DNA from: an uncultured Oscillospiraceae bacterium
GTDB taxonomy: Bacteria > Bacillota > Clostridia > Oscillospirales > Acutalibacteraceae
Length of the DNA: 15,014 nucleotides
Direction: 5' to 3'
NCBI GenBank assembly: GCA_900544515.1
Contig: UQVI01000025.1
Coordinates: 1 to 15,014, forward strand
Shown: positions 7,420 through 14,967 of the stretch, piece by piece
Layout: each line of letters begins with the position of its first letter
How positions within the stretch are numbered: position 1 is the first letter of the stretch
Position numbers and translations under genes: made by a program
Notes under the pieces: generated by a model
Database searches by the model: none
What the model was told of the DNA's origin: nothing
What the model saw: only the letters and a program-made list of their open reading frames with translations

Positions 7420-8329
7420 TTATAAAATCCTCACAATAATCAATTGCCGTTTCTATTGTTTTATCCAATCCCGTAATATCGGGATTTAACACAACCGCGT
7501 CACTGCGTCTTTTAAACCAGGTTATCTGACGCTTTGCATAATTTCTTGTCTTTTGTTTCAGATGTTCAAGAGCAGCATCAAGTGAACACTCACCATTGAA
7601 ATACGGTACAAGCTCCTTATGCCCTATCGCCTGTGCTGAGGTGCCTGTGCGCCTTTGCAGATTCTCTTCTGCCTCCTGCACCAGGCCCTGCTCAGCCATC
7701 AAATCAACTCTTTTATTGATTCTGCTGTAAAGCACCTGCCTATCCTGATAATTCAGAACAAAATACAGCACATCATAAGGCGTCTGCGTCCTGCGTGAAT
7801 TCAGATTCTGCTGTGTTTTGCTTGTACCTGAGTAATAAAGCTCCAGTGCTCTGACAACTCTTTTTTTATTATTCTTATGTATATCCCTTGCCGATTCAGG
7901 GTCAAGCCTTACAAGCTCTTCGTAAAGCTCGTCAGCATCCTTCTGCATAAGCTCCTCTCGGAGCTTGTAGTCCGTTTCACTGTCCTCAAAAATGATATTG
8001 TCAACCAGGCTGTCAATAAATAAGCCCGTTCCGCCAACAATAACAGGGATTCTGCCCCTTTCGGTTATCTCATCAATCTTTTTTCTTGCCAAATCACACC
8101 ACATTGCAACGGAAAATTCCTTATCGTTATCCAGGAACTCTACCATATGGTGCACCGCCTGTGCCTTTTCCTCCGCGGTAGGGCAGGCAGTTGCAATGGG
8201 CATATTTTTGTAAACCTGCATGGAATCGGCCGAAATAATTTCACCGTTTACTGCTTTTGCAATTTCAATACCCAGACCTGTTTTTCCGGATGCAGTAGGA
8301 CCTGCAACAACAATGATTTTTTTCTTCAT
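7388..8329 (-). CDS. miaA: tRNA dimethylallyltransferase
   Basis: Transfers a dimethylallyl group from DMAPP to A37 of tRNAs that read UNN codons, giving i6A37. Numbered from the chosen start, the P-loop GPTASGKT is at 10-17, ISADSMQVYK (32-41) holds the conserved Asp/Ser-Gln motif, HHMVEF is near 60-65, and GGTGLFIDSL (99-108) and RNYAKRQITWFKRR near the C-terminus complete the family pattern. The length of 313 is typical. An in-frame ATG 13 codons upstream (8368) exists, but I prefer 8329: it puts the P-loop at the usual distance from the N-terminus, leaves a 7-bp gap after mutL instead of an overlap, and the upstream ATG has no ribosome binding site. The site for the chosen start (GGAAGAG, about 12 bp away) is also poor, so coupling to mutL translation is likely. 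Confidence 0.96.
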   Translation of the reverse strand: MKKKIIVVAGPTASGKTGLGIEIAKAVNGEIISADSMQVYKNMPIATACPTAEEKAQAVHHMVEFLDNDKEFSVAMWCDLARKKIDEITERGRIPVIVGGTGLFIDSLVDNIIFEDSETDYKLREELMQKDADELYEELVRLDPESARDIHKNNKKRVVRALELYYSGTSKTQQNLNSRRTQTPYDVLYFVLNYQDRQVLYSRINKRVDLMAEQGLVQEAEENLQRRTGTSAQAIGHKELVPYFNGECSLDAALEHLKQKTRNYAKRQITWFKRRSDAVVLNPDITGLDKTIETAIDYCEDFINENIRKGKSE

Positions 8330-8336
8330 AACATCA

Positions 8337-10214
8337 TTACACTCTTCCGAACTGCTTTTCAATATCATATTTTGATATCTTGATAAACACAGGTCTTCCG
8401 TGAGGGCAAAAACGTATCTCAGGCATAGAAAGAAGCTTTTTCACAAACAGCTCCTGCTCCTGCACAGTTGTTTTGTCGCCTGCTTTAACTGCACCGCGAC
8501 AGGAAGCTGAATGATAAATCCAGTCAATTTTATCAGGCAGAATATCTGTTTTATGTTCAAGCAGCTTCTGAGCTATTTCTGTAATAAGGTCCTTGACATC
8601 ACTGTCACCCACAAGGGATGGAACTGCACGTACGACTACCGTACTTTCACCAAAGGGCTCTGTTTCAAATCCGCATTGATTTAAAAGCTCGGCATTTTCA
8701 GTAACAATATTGAACTCATCCTTTGAAAGATTTACCGCAACAGGTGCTAAAAGCATCTGCACCTCAACTGTGCTCTGTGCCTTAAACCTTTCATAATTCA
8801 TACGTTCGTGTGCTGCATGTTTATCTATGAAGTAAAGCTCCTTATCAATCTCAACAATCAGATATGTTTTAAAGGCTTCACCGACTAATCTGAAGGAAAT
8901 ATTTTCACTATCGTCAACGATGATGCTTTGATCATCCTGCTCAATTTCCTCTTCCTGCCGGTTTACAGGAACAGAGAATTCCTCAGGCTCAACTGCCTGA
9001 ACAACAGGAATTTTAACTGTCTCTGCATAATCTTCCTTCTTGCCTGAAAAATCTCTTGTCGGTGCACTGACTCTCCAGAAATCCTTTTCAGGTTCAGCTC
9101 TGAAGGTCTGCTGAACAGGCTTATCCTCTTTTTTCTTAAAGAAATCAATTTTTGAGGAATAGCTCTTTTCAGGAATATCATAAACCTGTTCAATCGTTGG
9201 TGTAAATGCTGCCTCTTTTACCGTGCGGTCTGCCTCGACAGCGGACTTAACACCATAATATATTAAATCGAATATTGGCTTTTCGTTAGCAAAACGGACT
9301 TCAATTTTAGCAGGATGAACATTGACATCAACAAGTGACGGATTCAGCTCAATGTTCAGTACACACATAGGAAATCTGCCAACCATAATTGAATTTTTAT
9401 ATGCCTGCTCGAGAGCCGCCATTGCAGTCTGTGACTTTATAAGTCTTCCGTTTATAAAGAAAAACTGCATTGCTCTGCTTTTTCTTGACGATGTGGGCTT
9501 TGAGACAAAGCCTGTTATCCTCATATTTTCATAGCTGTAATCAACAGGAATAAGAGCATCGCTGACATCTCTTCCGAACACCGAATAAATAGTTGAGATC
9601 AGCTCGCCGCTGCCTGATGTAATCAGCACCTGCTTACCGTCACGAATGAATCTAAAAGAAATATCAGGGTGAGATATTGCCATTCTGTCCACTATACCTG
9701 CAACGGAATTACCCTCTGTAACATCCTTTTTCAGGAATTTCATTCTTGCAGGTGTATTGAAAAATATGTCACGTACAACAATTGTTGTGCCCTTAGGGCA
9801 TCCTGCATTATCAAAGGAAATCTCCTCGCCGCCTGCGATTTCATATCTTGTGCCGAAATCCTCACTTTCAGCCTTTGTAAGAAGTTCAACCTTAGCCACA
9901 GCGGATATGGATGCCATAGCCTCACCCCTGAAACCAAGAGTTGAGATTGAATTCAAATCGTCCTTCTGTGAAATCTTGCTTGTGGCATGAGAAACAAAAA
10001 CCTTTTTGATATCATCCTTTTCTATACCGCAGCCGTCATCTGTAATGCGGATATATGTGGAACCGCCGTTTTTGATTTCAACGGTAATATTTTTTGCACC
10101 TGCATCGACAGAATTTTCTATCATTTCCTTGACAATGGATGAAGGACGCTCCACCACCTCACCTGCTGCTATAAGCTGATATATTTCCTTTGGCAAAACA
10201 TTAATTTTAGGCAT
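8337..10214 (-). CDS. mutL: DNA mismatch repair protein MutL (endonuclease type)
   Basis: Partner of MutS that nicks the error-containing strand in mismatch repair. The N-terminal GHKL ATPase shows KEMIENSVDAGA (29-40, with E30 and N34 expected at the active site), DDGCGI (59-64) and GFRGEA (94-99). A variable acidic linker covers about 330-435. The C-terminal endonuclease domain carries DKHAAHERMNYE (464-475), the family's DQHAxxERxxYE motif with Lys replacing Gln, plus SCRGAVKAGD (571-580) and CPHGRP (603-608). These metal-binding motifs mark a nicking MutL, as expected in bacteria without MutH. QMLLAPV (486-492) lies where the B. subtilis protein has its beta-clamp motif. The length of 625 is normal. 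GGGAGGTG gives a strong start signal, 37 bp after the mutS stop codon. Confidence 0.98.
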   Translation of the reverse strand: MPKINVLPKEIYQLIAAGEVVERPSSIVKEMIENSVDAGAKNITVEIKNGGSTYIRITDDGCGIEKDDIKKVFVSHATSKISQKDDLNSISTLGFRGEAMASISAVAKVELLTKAESEDFGTRYEIAGGEEISFDNAGCPKGTTIVVRDIFFNTPARMKFLKKDVTEGNSVAGIVDRMAISHPDISFRFIRDGKQVLITSGSGELISTIYSVFGRDVSDALIPVDYSYENMRITGFVSKPTSSRKSRAMQFFFINGRLIKSQTAMAALEQAYKNSIMVGRFPMCVLNIELNPSLVDVNVHPAKIEVRFANEKPIFDLIYYGVKSAVEADRTVKEAAFTPTIEQVYDIPEKSYSSKIDFFKKKEDKPVQQTFRAEPEKDFWRVSAPTRDFSGKKEDYAETVKIPVVQAVEPEEFSVPVNRQEEEIEQDDQSIIVDDSENISFRLVGEAFKTYLIVEIDKELYFIDKHAAHERMNYERFKAQSTVEVQMLLAPVAVNLSKDEFNIVTENAELLNQCGFETEPFGESTVVVRAVPSLVGDSDVKDLITEIAQKLLEHKTDILPDKIDWIYHSASCRGAVKAGDKTTVQEQELFVKKLLSMPEIRFCPHGRPVFIKISKYDIEKQFGRV

Positions 10215-10251
10215 CGGAGCACCTCCCTTTCAATCGTAAATTTAATATATG

Positions 10252-12888
10252 TTATGAAAGCTCCTGTGCTTTCTTTTTTAAATCATAAAGTGTCTGCATA
10301 GCTTCAATCGGCGTCAGCGTATTGACATCCACTGTTTTTAATATTTCAAGTATTTCCTGCTTGCCGTTTGCAGTGAAATTATACTGGATATCATTTTCCT
10401 CTTCCTCAATAATGCTGTCCTCAGCCTTGAATTCAATCTGAACAGCATTGGACTCCAGCTCCCTGAGGATAACCTTAGCGCGCTTAACCACACTGTCAGG
10501 CACACCGGCAAGCTTTGCTACCTCTATACCAAAGCTCTGGTCCGCACCGCCGATAACAATACGGCGTAAAAAGGTAATATCGTCACCGCGTTTCTTGACT
10601 GCGATTGAGTAATTCTTAACGCCGTCAATCATACCCTCCATTGCAGTAAGCTCGTGATAGTGTGTTGCAAAAAGTGATTTTGCACCAAGACTCTTTTTCT
10701 TGCAGACAAATTCAAGCACTGCCCTTGCAATGCTCATACCGTCAAAGGTTGATGTACCTCTGCCGATTTCATCCAGAATGATGAGCGATGATGAAGTGGC
10801 ATTTTTAAGGATTGTTGCTACCTCATTCATCTCAACCATAAAGGTTGACTGACCTGTAGCAAGATCGTCACTTGCGCCAACTCGTGTAAAGATTGCATCA
10901 ACAATACCAATCTTAGCACTCTTTGCAGGAACAAAGGAGCCTACCTGCGCAAGCAGTGTAATCAGTGCAATCTGACGCATGTATGTAGATTTACCTGCCA
11001 TATTAGGTCCTGTGATAATTGCACATCTGTTATCCTCTTTATCAAGGATTGTATCGTTAGGAACAAACGGTGCATCTTCAAGCAGTGCCTCAACAACAGG
11101 ATGCCTGCCATCCTTTATATCGATTACACCGTCATTTGATATAATCGGACAAACGTAATTATTATTAACAGCAACCTGTGCCAGAGCAGCAAGAACATCC
11201 AGCACCGCAAGGCTTTTCGCCGTATGCTGCAATCGCTGAATTTCGCCTGCAACCGTATTGCGTATTGCCGCAAATACCTCATATTCAAGTGCAACGCTTC
11301 TGTCCTTAGCACCGATAATCCTGCCCTCAAGCTCTTTAAGCTCCTGCGTGATAAAACGTTCGCAGTTTGTCAGGGTCTGCTTTCTTATGTAGGTTTCGGG
11401 CACCATTTCCTTATAAGAATTTGACACCTCAATATAGTAGCCGAATACTCTGTTGTAACCGACCTTGAGCTTAGGAATACCTGTTATCTCTCGCTGCTCA
11501 TTTTCAATGGATGCAATCACGCCTGCACCGTCAGTCATTATAGCTTTGAGCGAGTCAACCTCTTCATTATAGCCTGCTTTAATCAGTCCGCCTTCACGAA
11601 CGGAAAACGGAGGCTCGTCCACAATTGCATTTTCAATAAGAGAACGTACATCCTCGAGCAAATCAATACCGTTATAAATATCCTTTAACAGTGCTGAGGA
11701 GGAAAATGAAAGTGTTTTCTTGATTTCAGGCAGCTTTTCAATGGTGTACTGAAGTGACTTAAGCTCTTTTGCATTCGCTGTACCGTAAACGATACGGGTC
11801 ATCAATCTTTCAATATCATTGACACCTGTCAGTGATTCACGTATATCATCACGCATCATCGGACTGTCAACCAGCTCGCCCACTGCGTTCTGTCTTTTAA
11901 CGATTTTCGGAATGGACATAAGCGGACGTTCAATCCAGGATTTAATCATTCGTTTGCCCATTGCTGTCTTTGTTTTGTCAATCACCCACAAAAGTGAATG
12001 CTTTTTGTCGCCTGTCATCATAGACTTTGTCAGCTCAAGATTTCTCCTTGCACTGATATCGAGATTCATATACTGCTCTTCATCATAAAAATCAATTTCG
12101 GAAGGCACTTCGATCTCATTCTTTTTCTGGGTTTCTTTAAGGTAACCTATAACCGCACCCAGAGCACAGACAGCCGATTTGCTGTGGCCGATTCCCAGTG
12201 AGGAAATTTCATCCTTTTTCAGCGTTTCAATAATCAGTGATGTGGCATTATCAAAATCGAATTTATCATCGTCAAACACCTCAACCCCTGCATTAAGCCT
12301 TTTGGCAAAGCTTTCAAGCTGATGATAGTCCAGCGATTTGGAATTGATAATAATCTCCTTTGGTGCGTATGTTGAAAGCTGATTAACCAGCTTGTTCTCC
12401 ACATCGTCACCTGCTAACACAGTGATATGGAATTCACCTGTGGAAACATCGGCAAAGCAGATTCCCATATCCTTGTTACCGGTAAATATGGAACAAAGAT
12501 AGTTATTTACTCCGTCCTCAAGCATATTGCTTTCAATAACGGTACCGGGTGTGATGATTCTTATGACATCTCTTTTAACTAAGCCTTTAACGGTTGCTGG
12601 ATCCTCCATCTGCTCACAGATTGCAACCTTGTAGCCGCGTGACACAAGCTTTGCAATATAGCCGTCAGCACTGTGAAACGGCACACCGCACATTGGTGCA
12701 CGCTCCTCCTGACCGCAGTCACGCCCTGTAAGAACAAGATCCAGCTCCTGCGACGCGATCTTGGCATCTTCAAAAAACATCTCATAAAAATCACCAAGAC
12801 GGAAGAACAGAATGGCATCATTATACTGAGCTTTTATCTGAAAATACTGCACCATCATCGGCGACAGCTTAGTACCCTTATTTCCCAT
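10252..12888 (-). CDS. mutS: DNA mismatch repair protein MutS
   Basis: Mismatch-sensing ATPase that recruits MutL. Numbered from the chosen start, the mismatch-probing Phe-Tyr-Glu is at 34-36 in FFRLGDFYEMF. The ATPase domain has Walker A GPNMAGKST (627-635), STFMVEM (681-687), Walker B DEIGRGTSTFDG (706-717) and ATHYHEL (741-747). The length of 878 is typical of MutS1. The frame extends 20 codons upstream to 12948. I chose the ATG at 12886-12888 because AGAGGAAG lies about 6 bp before it and GTKLSPMMVQYF follows directly, as in other MutS proteins. The upstream extension runs through A/T-rich sequence that looks like a promoter. The gene opens the long operon that continues into mutL. Confidence 0.98.
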   Translation of the reverse strand: MGNKGTKLSPMMVQYFQIKAQYNDAILFFRLGDFYEMFFEDAKIASQELDLVLTGRDCGQEERAPMCGVPFHSADGYIAKLVSRGYKVAICEQMEDPATVKGLVKRDVIRIITPGTVIESNMLEDGVNNYLCSIFTGNKDMGICFADVSTGEFHITVLAGDDVENKLVNQLSTYAPKEIIINSKSLDYHQLESFAKRLNAGVEVFDDDKFDFDNATSLIIETLKKDEISSLGIGHSKSAVCALGAVIGYLKETQKKNEIEVPSEIDFYDEEQYMNLDISARRNLELTKSMMTGDKKHSLLWVIDKTKTAMGKRMIKSWIERPLMSIPKIVKRQNAVGELVDSPMMRDDIRESLTGVNDIERLMTRIVYGTANAKELKSLQYTIEKLPEIKKTLSFSSSALLKDIYNGIDLLEDVRSLIENAIVDEPPFSVREGGLIKAGYNEEVDSLKAIMTDGAGVIASIENEQREITGIPKLKVGYNRVFGYYIEVSNSYKEMVPETYIRKQTLTNCERFITQELKELEGRIIGAKDRSVALEYEVFAAIRNTVAGEIQRLQHTAKSLAVLDVLAALAQVAVNNNYVCPIISNDGVIDIKDGRHPVVEALLEDAPFVPNDTILDKEDNRCAIITGPNMAGKSTYMRQIALITLLAQVGSFVPAKSAKIGIVDAIFTRVGASDDLATGQSTFMVEMNEVATILKNATSSSLIILDEIGRGTSTFDGMSIARAVLEFVCKKKSLGAKSLFATHYHELTAMEGMIDGVKNYSIAVKKRGDDITFLRRIVIGGADQSFGIEVAKLAGVPDSVVKRAKVILRELESNAVQIEFKAEDSIIEEEENDIQYNFTANGKQEILEILKTVDVNTLTPIEAMQTLYDLKKKAQELS

Positions 12889-12917
12889 TTGTTCTTCCTC
12901 TTTCTCCAGTGATTCGT

Positions 12918-12964
12918 TATAGTTAAAACTATATAAATAAAAGTGCAATTACTTAATTAATTGC
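12918..12964 (-). promoter_or_regulatory. Candidate mutS promoter with two short palindromes
   Basis: Read on the minus strand, a possible -35 TTAAGT (12951-12956) and -10 TATAGT (12928-12933) are separated by 17 bp, placing a start about 33 nt before the mutS ATG. The -10 agrees well with the consensus, but the -35 is weak. Two perfect palindromes overlap these elements: GCAATTA/TAATTGC arms at 12945-12951 and 12958-12964, and TATAGTT/AACTATA arms at 12918-12924 and 12927-12933. They could be operator half-sites, or simply A/T-rich coincidence. Confidence 0.35.
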
Positions 12965-13062
12965 TAATGCGGTAATTTTTTGTAGGCAAGGCAAAAAGGG
13001 TGACGCTGTACAAAGGTACTGCGAACCCTTTTTAACGCAGCATACGAAAAAATGAACCATTA
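12965..13062. repeat. Palindromic repeat, copy B, between the YlbF-family gene and mutS
   Basis: Imperfect palindrome of about 98 bp. The outer arms 12965-12981 and 13047-13062 are complementary with few mismatches, and the right arm includes the stop codon of the YlbF-family gene. The core 12983-13044 aligns with copy A (670-729) in the same orientation, sharing TAGG(A/C)AAGGCA and TTTTAAC(A/G)CAGCATA. It fills almost the whole space between the YlbF-family stop and the mutS promoter region. In B. subtilis the corresponding position holds cotE; no cotE is present here. Confidence 0.65.
12993..13033 (-). terminator. Strong, likely bidirectional terminator hairpin inside repeat copy B
   Basis: AAAAAGGGT (12993-13001) pairs with ACCCTTTTT (13025-13033). 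A short asymmetric bulge follows, then CGC/GCG, a T-T mismatch, and GTAC/GTAC around a 4-nt loop. Both strands end the stem with CCCTTTTT, so it can resemble an intrinsic terminator in either direction, although the U-run belongs to the stem. On the minus strand it would end or reduce the miaB-YlbF-family transcript before mutS. Confidence 0.55.
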
Positions 13063-13470
13063 ATGGCATCCGCCGCAAGTGCAGCAGTCGTGTGTACAGT
13101 TCTCCTGTGGCAATTCGCAGGTTTCTGCATCCTGACCGTCAAAGAAAAGACCGATCATACCGCTGATATACTGAGCCATCTGCTCCATTTCAGCAGCTGC
13201 TGCAGAATACTTCTGCATATTTTCGCCTTCCATAATCTCAGCATACAGCTTCTGATACTCTTCCTGAAGCTCTGCAATTCTTTCCTGTGATGCCTCTTCA
13301 CCCTTTTCAGCCTCCTGCTGATATTTGAGTGAAAGGAGCTGCATCTCCTGCATCTGCTGCTGGAGCTTCTCATCACCGTCATTTGCCTTAGCTGCAGCCT
13401 GAAGTGCAATAAAACGCTCATCCTTCTGAATTTCCTTACCTAATTCCCTGAGTGCTGATTCAATACTCAT
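13060..13470 (-). CDS. YlbF/YmcA-family (RicA-like) protein with Cys-rich tail
   Basis: Small helical protein of 136 residues in the YlbF/YmcA family. In B. subtilis, YmcA, YlbF and YaaT form the Ric complex, which affects RNase Y-dependent RNA processing and carries iron-sulfur clusters. Residues 1-110 are Glu/Gln/Ala-rich helices (SALRELGKEIQKDERF, then LQQQMQEMQLL and later MQKYSAAAAEMEQMAQYIS), which fits the family. The last 19 residues hold six cysteines, C118, C125, C129, C130, C132 and C135, plus H127 and H136, a likely metal or Fe-S site. The ATG overlaps the miaB stop as ATGA, with AAAGGAG 8 bp upstream. Position directly after miaB matches B. subtilis ymcB-ymcA, so a YmcA/RicA-like identity is likely, but whether it is the YmcA or the YlbF member cannot be settled from sequence alone. 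Confidence 0.88.
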   Translation of the reverse strand: MSIESALRELGKEIQKDERFIALQAAAKANDGDEKLQQQMQEMQLLSLKYQQEAEKGEEASQERIAELQEEYQKLYAEIMEGENMQKYSAAAAEMEQMAQYISGMIGLFFDGQDAETCELPQENCTHDCCTCGGCH

Positions 13471-14909
13471 ACTTCTTTCTCCTTTACAATTTCTCCCCTC
13501 ATAACAAAGGTCAGAGGTTCGATTACTTTAATATTTTGAAAAGTTCCGATCAGACTTTCGTCACCCTCAAATTCTATAATCAGGTTGCCGTCATTTCTGG
13601 CCGCAACATAATTATCATCCAGCTTACCCTTACCGTAAACATAGCATTTGAAAATTTTCCCCTTATGAAGTGCCATCTGCTCTGCACTGATTCTCTCCTG
13701 CAAATCGGTCAGCTCTTTGAACCATTTTGATTTTTCCTCTGCAGGAACAGGGTCATCCATCTCCGCTGCCGGAGTACCCTTTCGCGGTGAGTAGATAAAG
13801 GTAAATAACGAGGTTGCCTTAACCTCCTCAACAAGTGAAAGGGTTTCCTTAAACTCTTCATAGGTTTCACCCGGAAATCCCACAATAATATCACTTGTGA
13901 TTGAAAGCTCATCACCCATAAGCTTTTTAGCATAATGGATAAGCTCAAGGTACTGCTCTCTTGTATAATGCCTGTTCATTGCTTTAAGCACTCTGTTGCT
14001 GCCGCTCTGGAACGGAAGATGCAGATGCTGTGCAACCTTATCACAGGATGCCATCGTTTCAATAAGCTCTTTGGTACAATCCTTCGGATGGCTGGTCATA
14101 AAGCGGATTCTGAAGTCACCCTCAACGCAGTTAAGCTCCCGTAAAAGCTCGGCAAAGGTTACCTGCGGAATTAAGTCCTTGCCGTAGGAATTCACATTCT
14201 GTCCGAGCAGAGTGATTTCCTTATAGCCCTGTGCGACAAGCTCCCTGAATTCATTGATAACATCTGCTTTCTCACGGCTTCTTTCCCTGCCGCGAACATA
14301 CGGAACAATACAGTATGAGCAGAAGTTGTTACAGCCATACATAATCGGCAACCATGCCTTAGCATCATTATCACGTTTAACAGGAATTCCTTCCGCAATC
14401 GCACCGTCCATATCCGGAATTTCAAAAACTCTTTTGCGTCCCATCAGGGCTCTGTACAACAGCTCAGGCAGACAGTGAATAACGTGTGTACCAAACACCA
14501 AATCCACAAACGGATAGGACTGCTTTATCTTATCCGCAATATGCTTTTGCTGCATCATACATCCGCAAAGGGCAATCACGGCATCCGGATTTTCACGCTT
14601 ATAGCTTTTAAGTGAGCCCACATTACCGAATACCCTGTCCTCAGCATGCTCTCTTACAGCACAGGTATTGAAAAGAATCAGCTTTGCCTCAAGGCGGTTA
14701 TCCGTAAAGGAATAACCCATAAGCTCCAGCATACCCTTGATTCTTTCACTGTCAGCCACATTCTGCTGACAACCGTAGGTGATTACGCAGGCCTTTGGCT
14801 TTTCATCATATCTTGCAGAAATAACAGAGCTTACCCGCTGCAAAAACTGTTTTTGCTTGCTAAGCTCTTTCTCACTTACAACTGCTGTTTTTCTTGCACC
14901 TTCACCCAT
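13467..14909 (-). CDS. miaB: tRNA-2-methylthio-N6-dimethylallyladenosine synthase
   Basis: Radical-SAM methylthiotransferase that turns i6A37 into ms2i6A37 in tRNA, the step after MiaA. Numbered from the chosen start, the N-terminal UPF0004 domain supplies the auxiliary-cluster cysteines C47 (TYGCQQN), C83 (NTCAVRE) and C117 (CGC). The radical-SAM motif is C193-x3-C197-x2-C200 (CNNFCSYCIVPYVRGRE). QHLHLPFQSGSNRVL and FPGETYEEF follow, and a TRAM-like C-terminus ends the protein. The length of 480 fits the family. The frame extends six codons upstream to 14927, but the ATG at 14907-14909 is preceded by AGAGGTGA at good spacing and is preferred. It is the first gene in the window and lies next to the contig end, so its upstream region is mostly lost. 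Confidence 0.97.
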   Translation of the reverse strand: MGEGARKTAVVSEKELSKQKQFLQRVSSVISARYDEKPKACVITYGCQQNVADSERIKGMLELMGYSFTDNRLEAKLILFNTCAVREHAEDRVFGNVGSLKSYKRENPDAVIALCGCMMQQKHIADKIKQSYPFVDLVFGTHVIHCLPELLYRALMGRKRVFEIPDMDGAIAEGIPVKRDNDAKAWLPIMYGCNNFCSYCIVPYVRGRERSREKADVINEFRELVAQGYKEITLLGQNVNSYGKDLIPQVTFAELLRELNCVEGDFRIRFMTSHPKDCTKELIETMASCDKVAQHLHLPFQSGSNRVLKAMNRHYTREQYLELIHYAKKLMGDELSITSDIIVGFPGETYEEFKETLSLVEEVKATSLFTFIYSPRKGTPAAEMDDPVPAEEKSKWFKELTDLQERISAEQMALHKGKIFKCYVYGKGKLDDNYVAARNDGNLIIEFEGDESLIGTFQNIKVIEPLTFVMRGEIVKEKEV

Positions 14910-14935
14910 TTGCTCACCTCTGACCATACCTATTC

Positions 14936-14958
14936 ATTATACGGAAAATATTATATCA
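14936..14958 (-). promoter_or_regulatory. Candidate miaB promoter, -35 lost at contig end
   Basis: On the minus strand an extended -10, TGATATAAT, is at 14950-14958 and a second TATAAT is at 14936-14941. From the first, a start would fall about 33 nt before the miaB ATG. Its -35 would lie past 14967, where adapter sequence replaces the genome, so it cannot be assessed. Confidence 0.45.
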
Positions 14959-14967
14959 AAATAGAAT

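Noticed and set aside
8330..8368. Upstream in-frame start for miaA
   Set aside because: It overlaps mutL, lacks a ribosome binding site and would place the P-loop unusually far from the N-terminus.
9669..9990. Several plus-strand open frames inside mutL
   Set aside because: They lie antisense to a well-conserved gene, have no family resemblance and lack ribosome binding sites.
12889..12948. Upstream in-frame start for mutS (20 extra codons)
   Set aside because: The extension encodes a sequence not seen in MutS proteins, overlaps a likely promoter, and the inner ATG has a proper AGAGGAAG site.
14910..14927. Upstream in-frame start for miaB
   Set aside because: No ribosome binding site precedes it, whereas the ATG at 14907-14909 has AGAGGTGA at good spacing.
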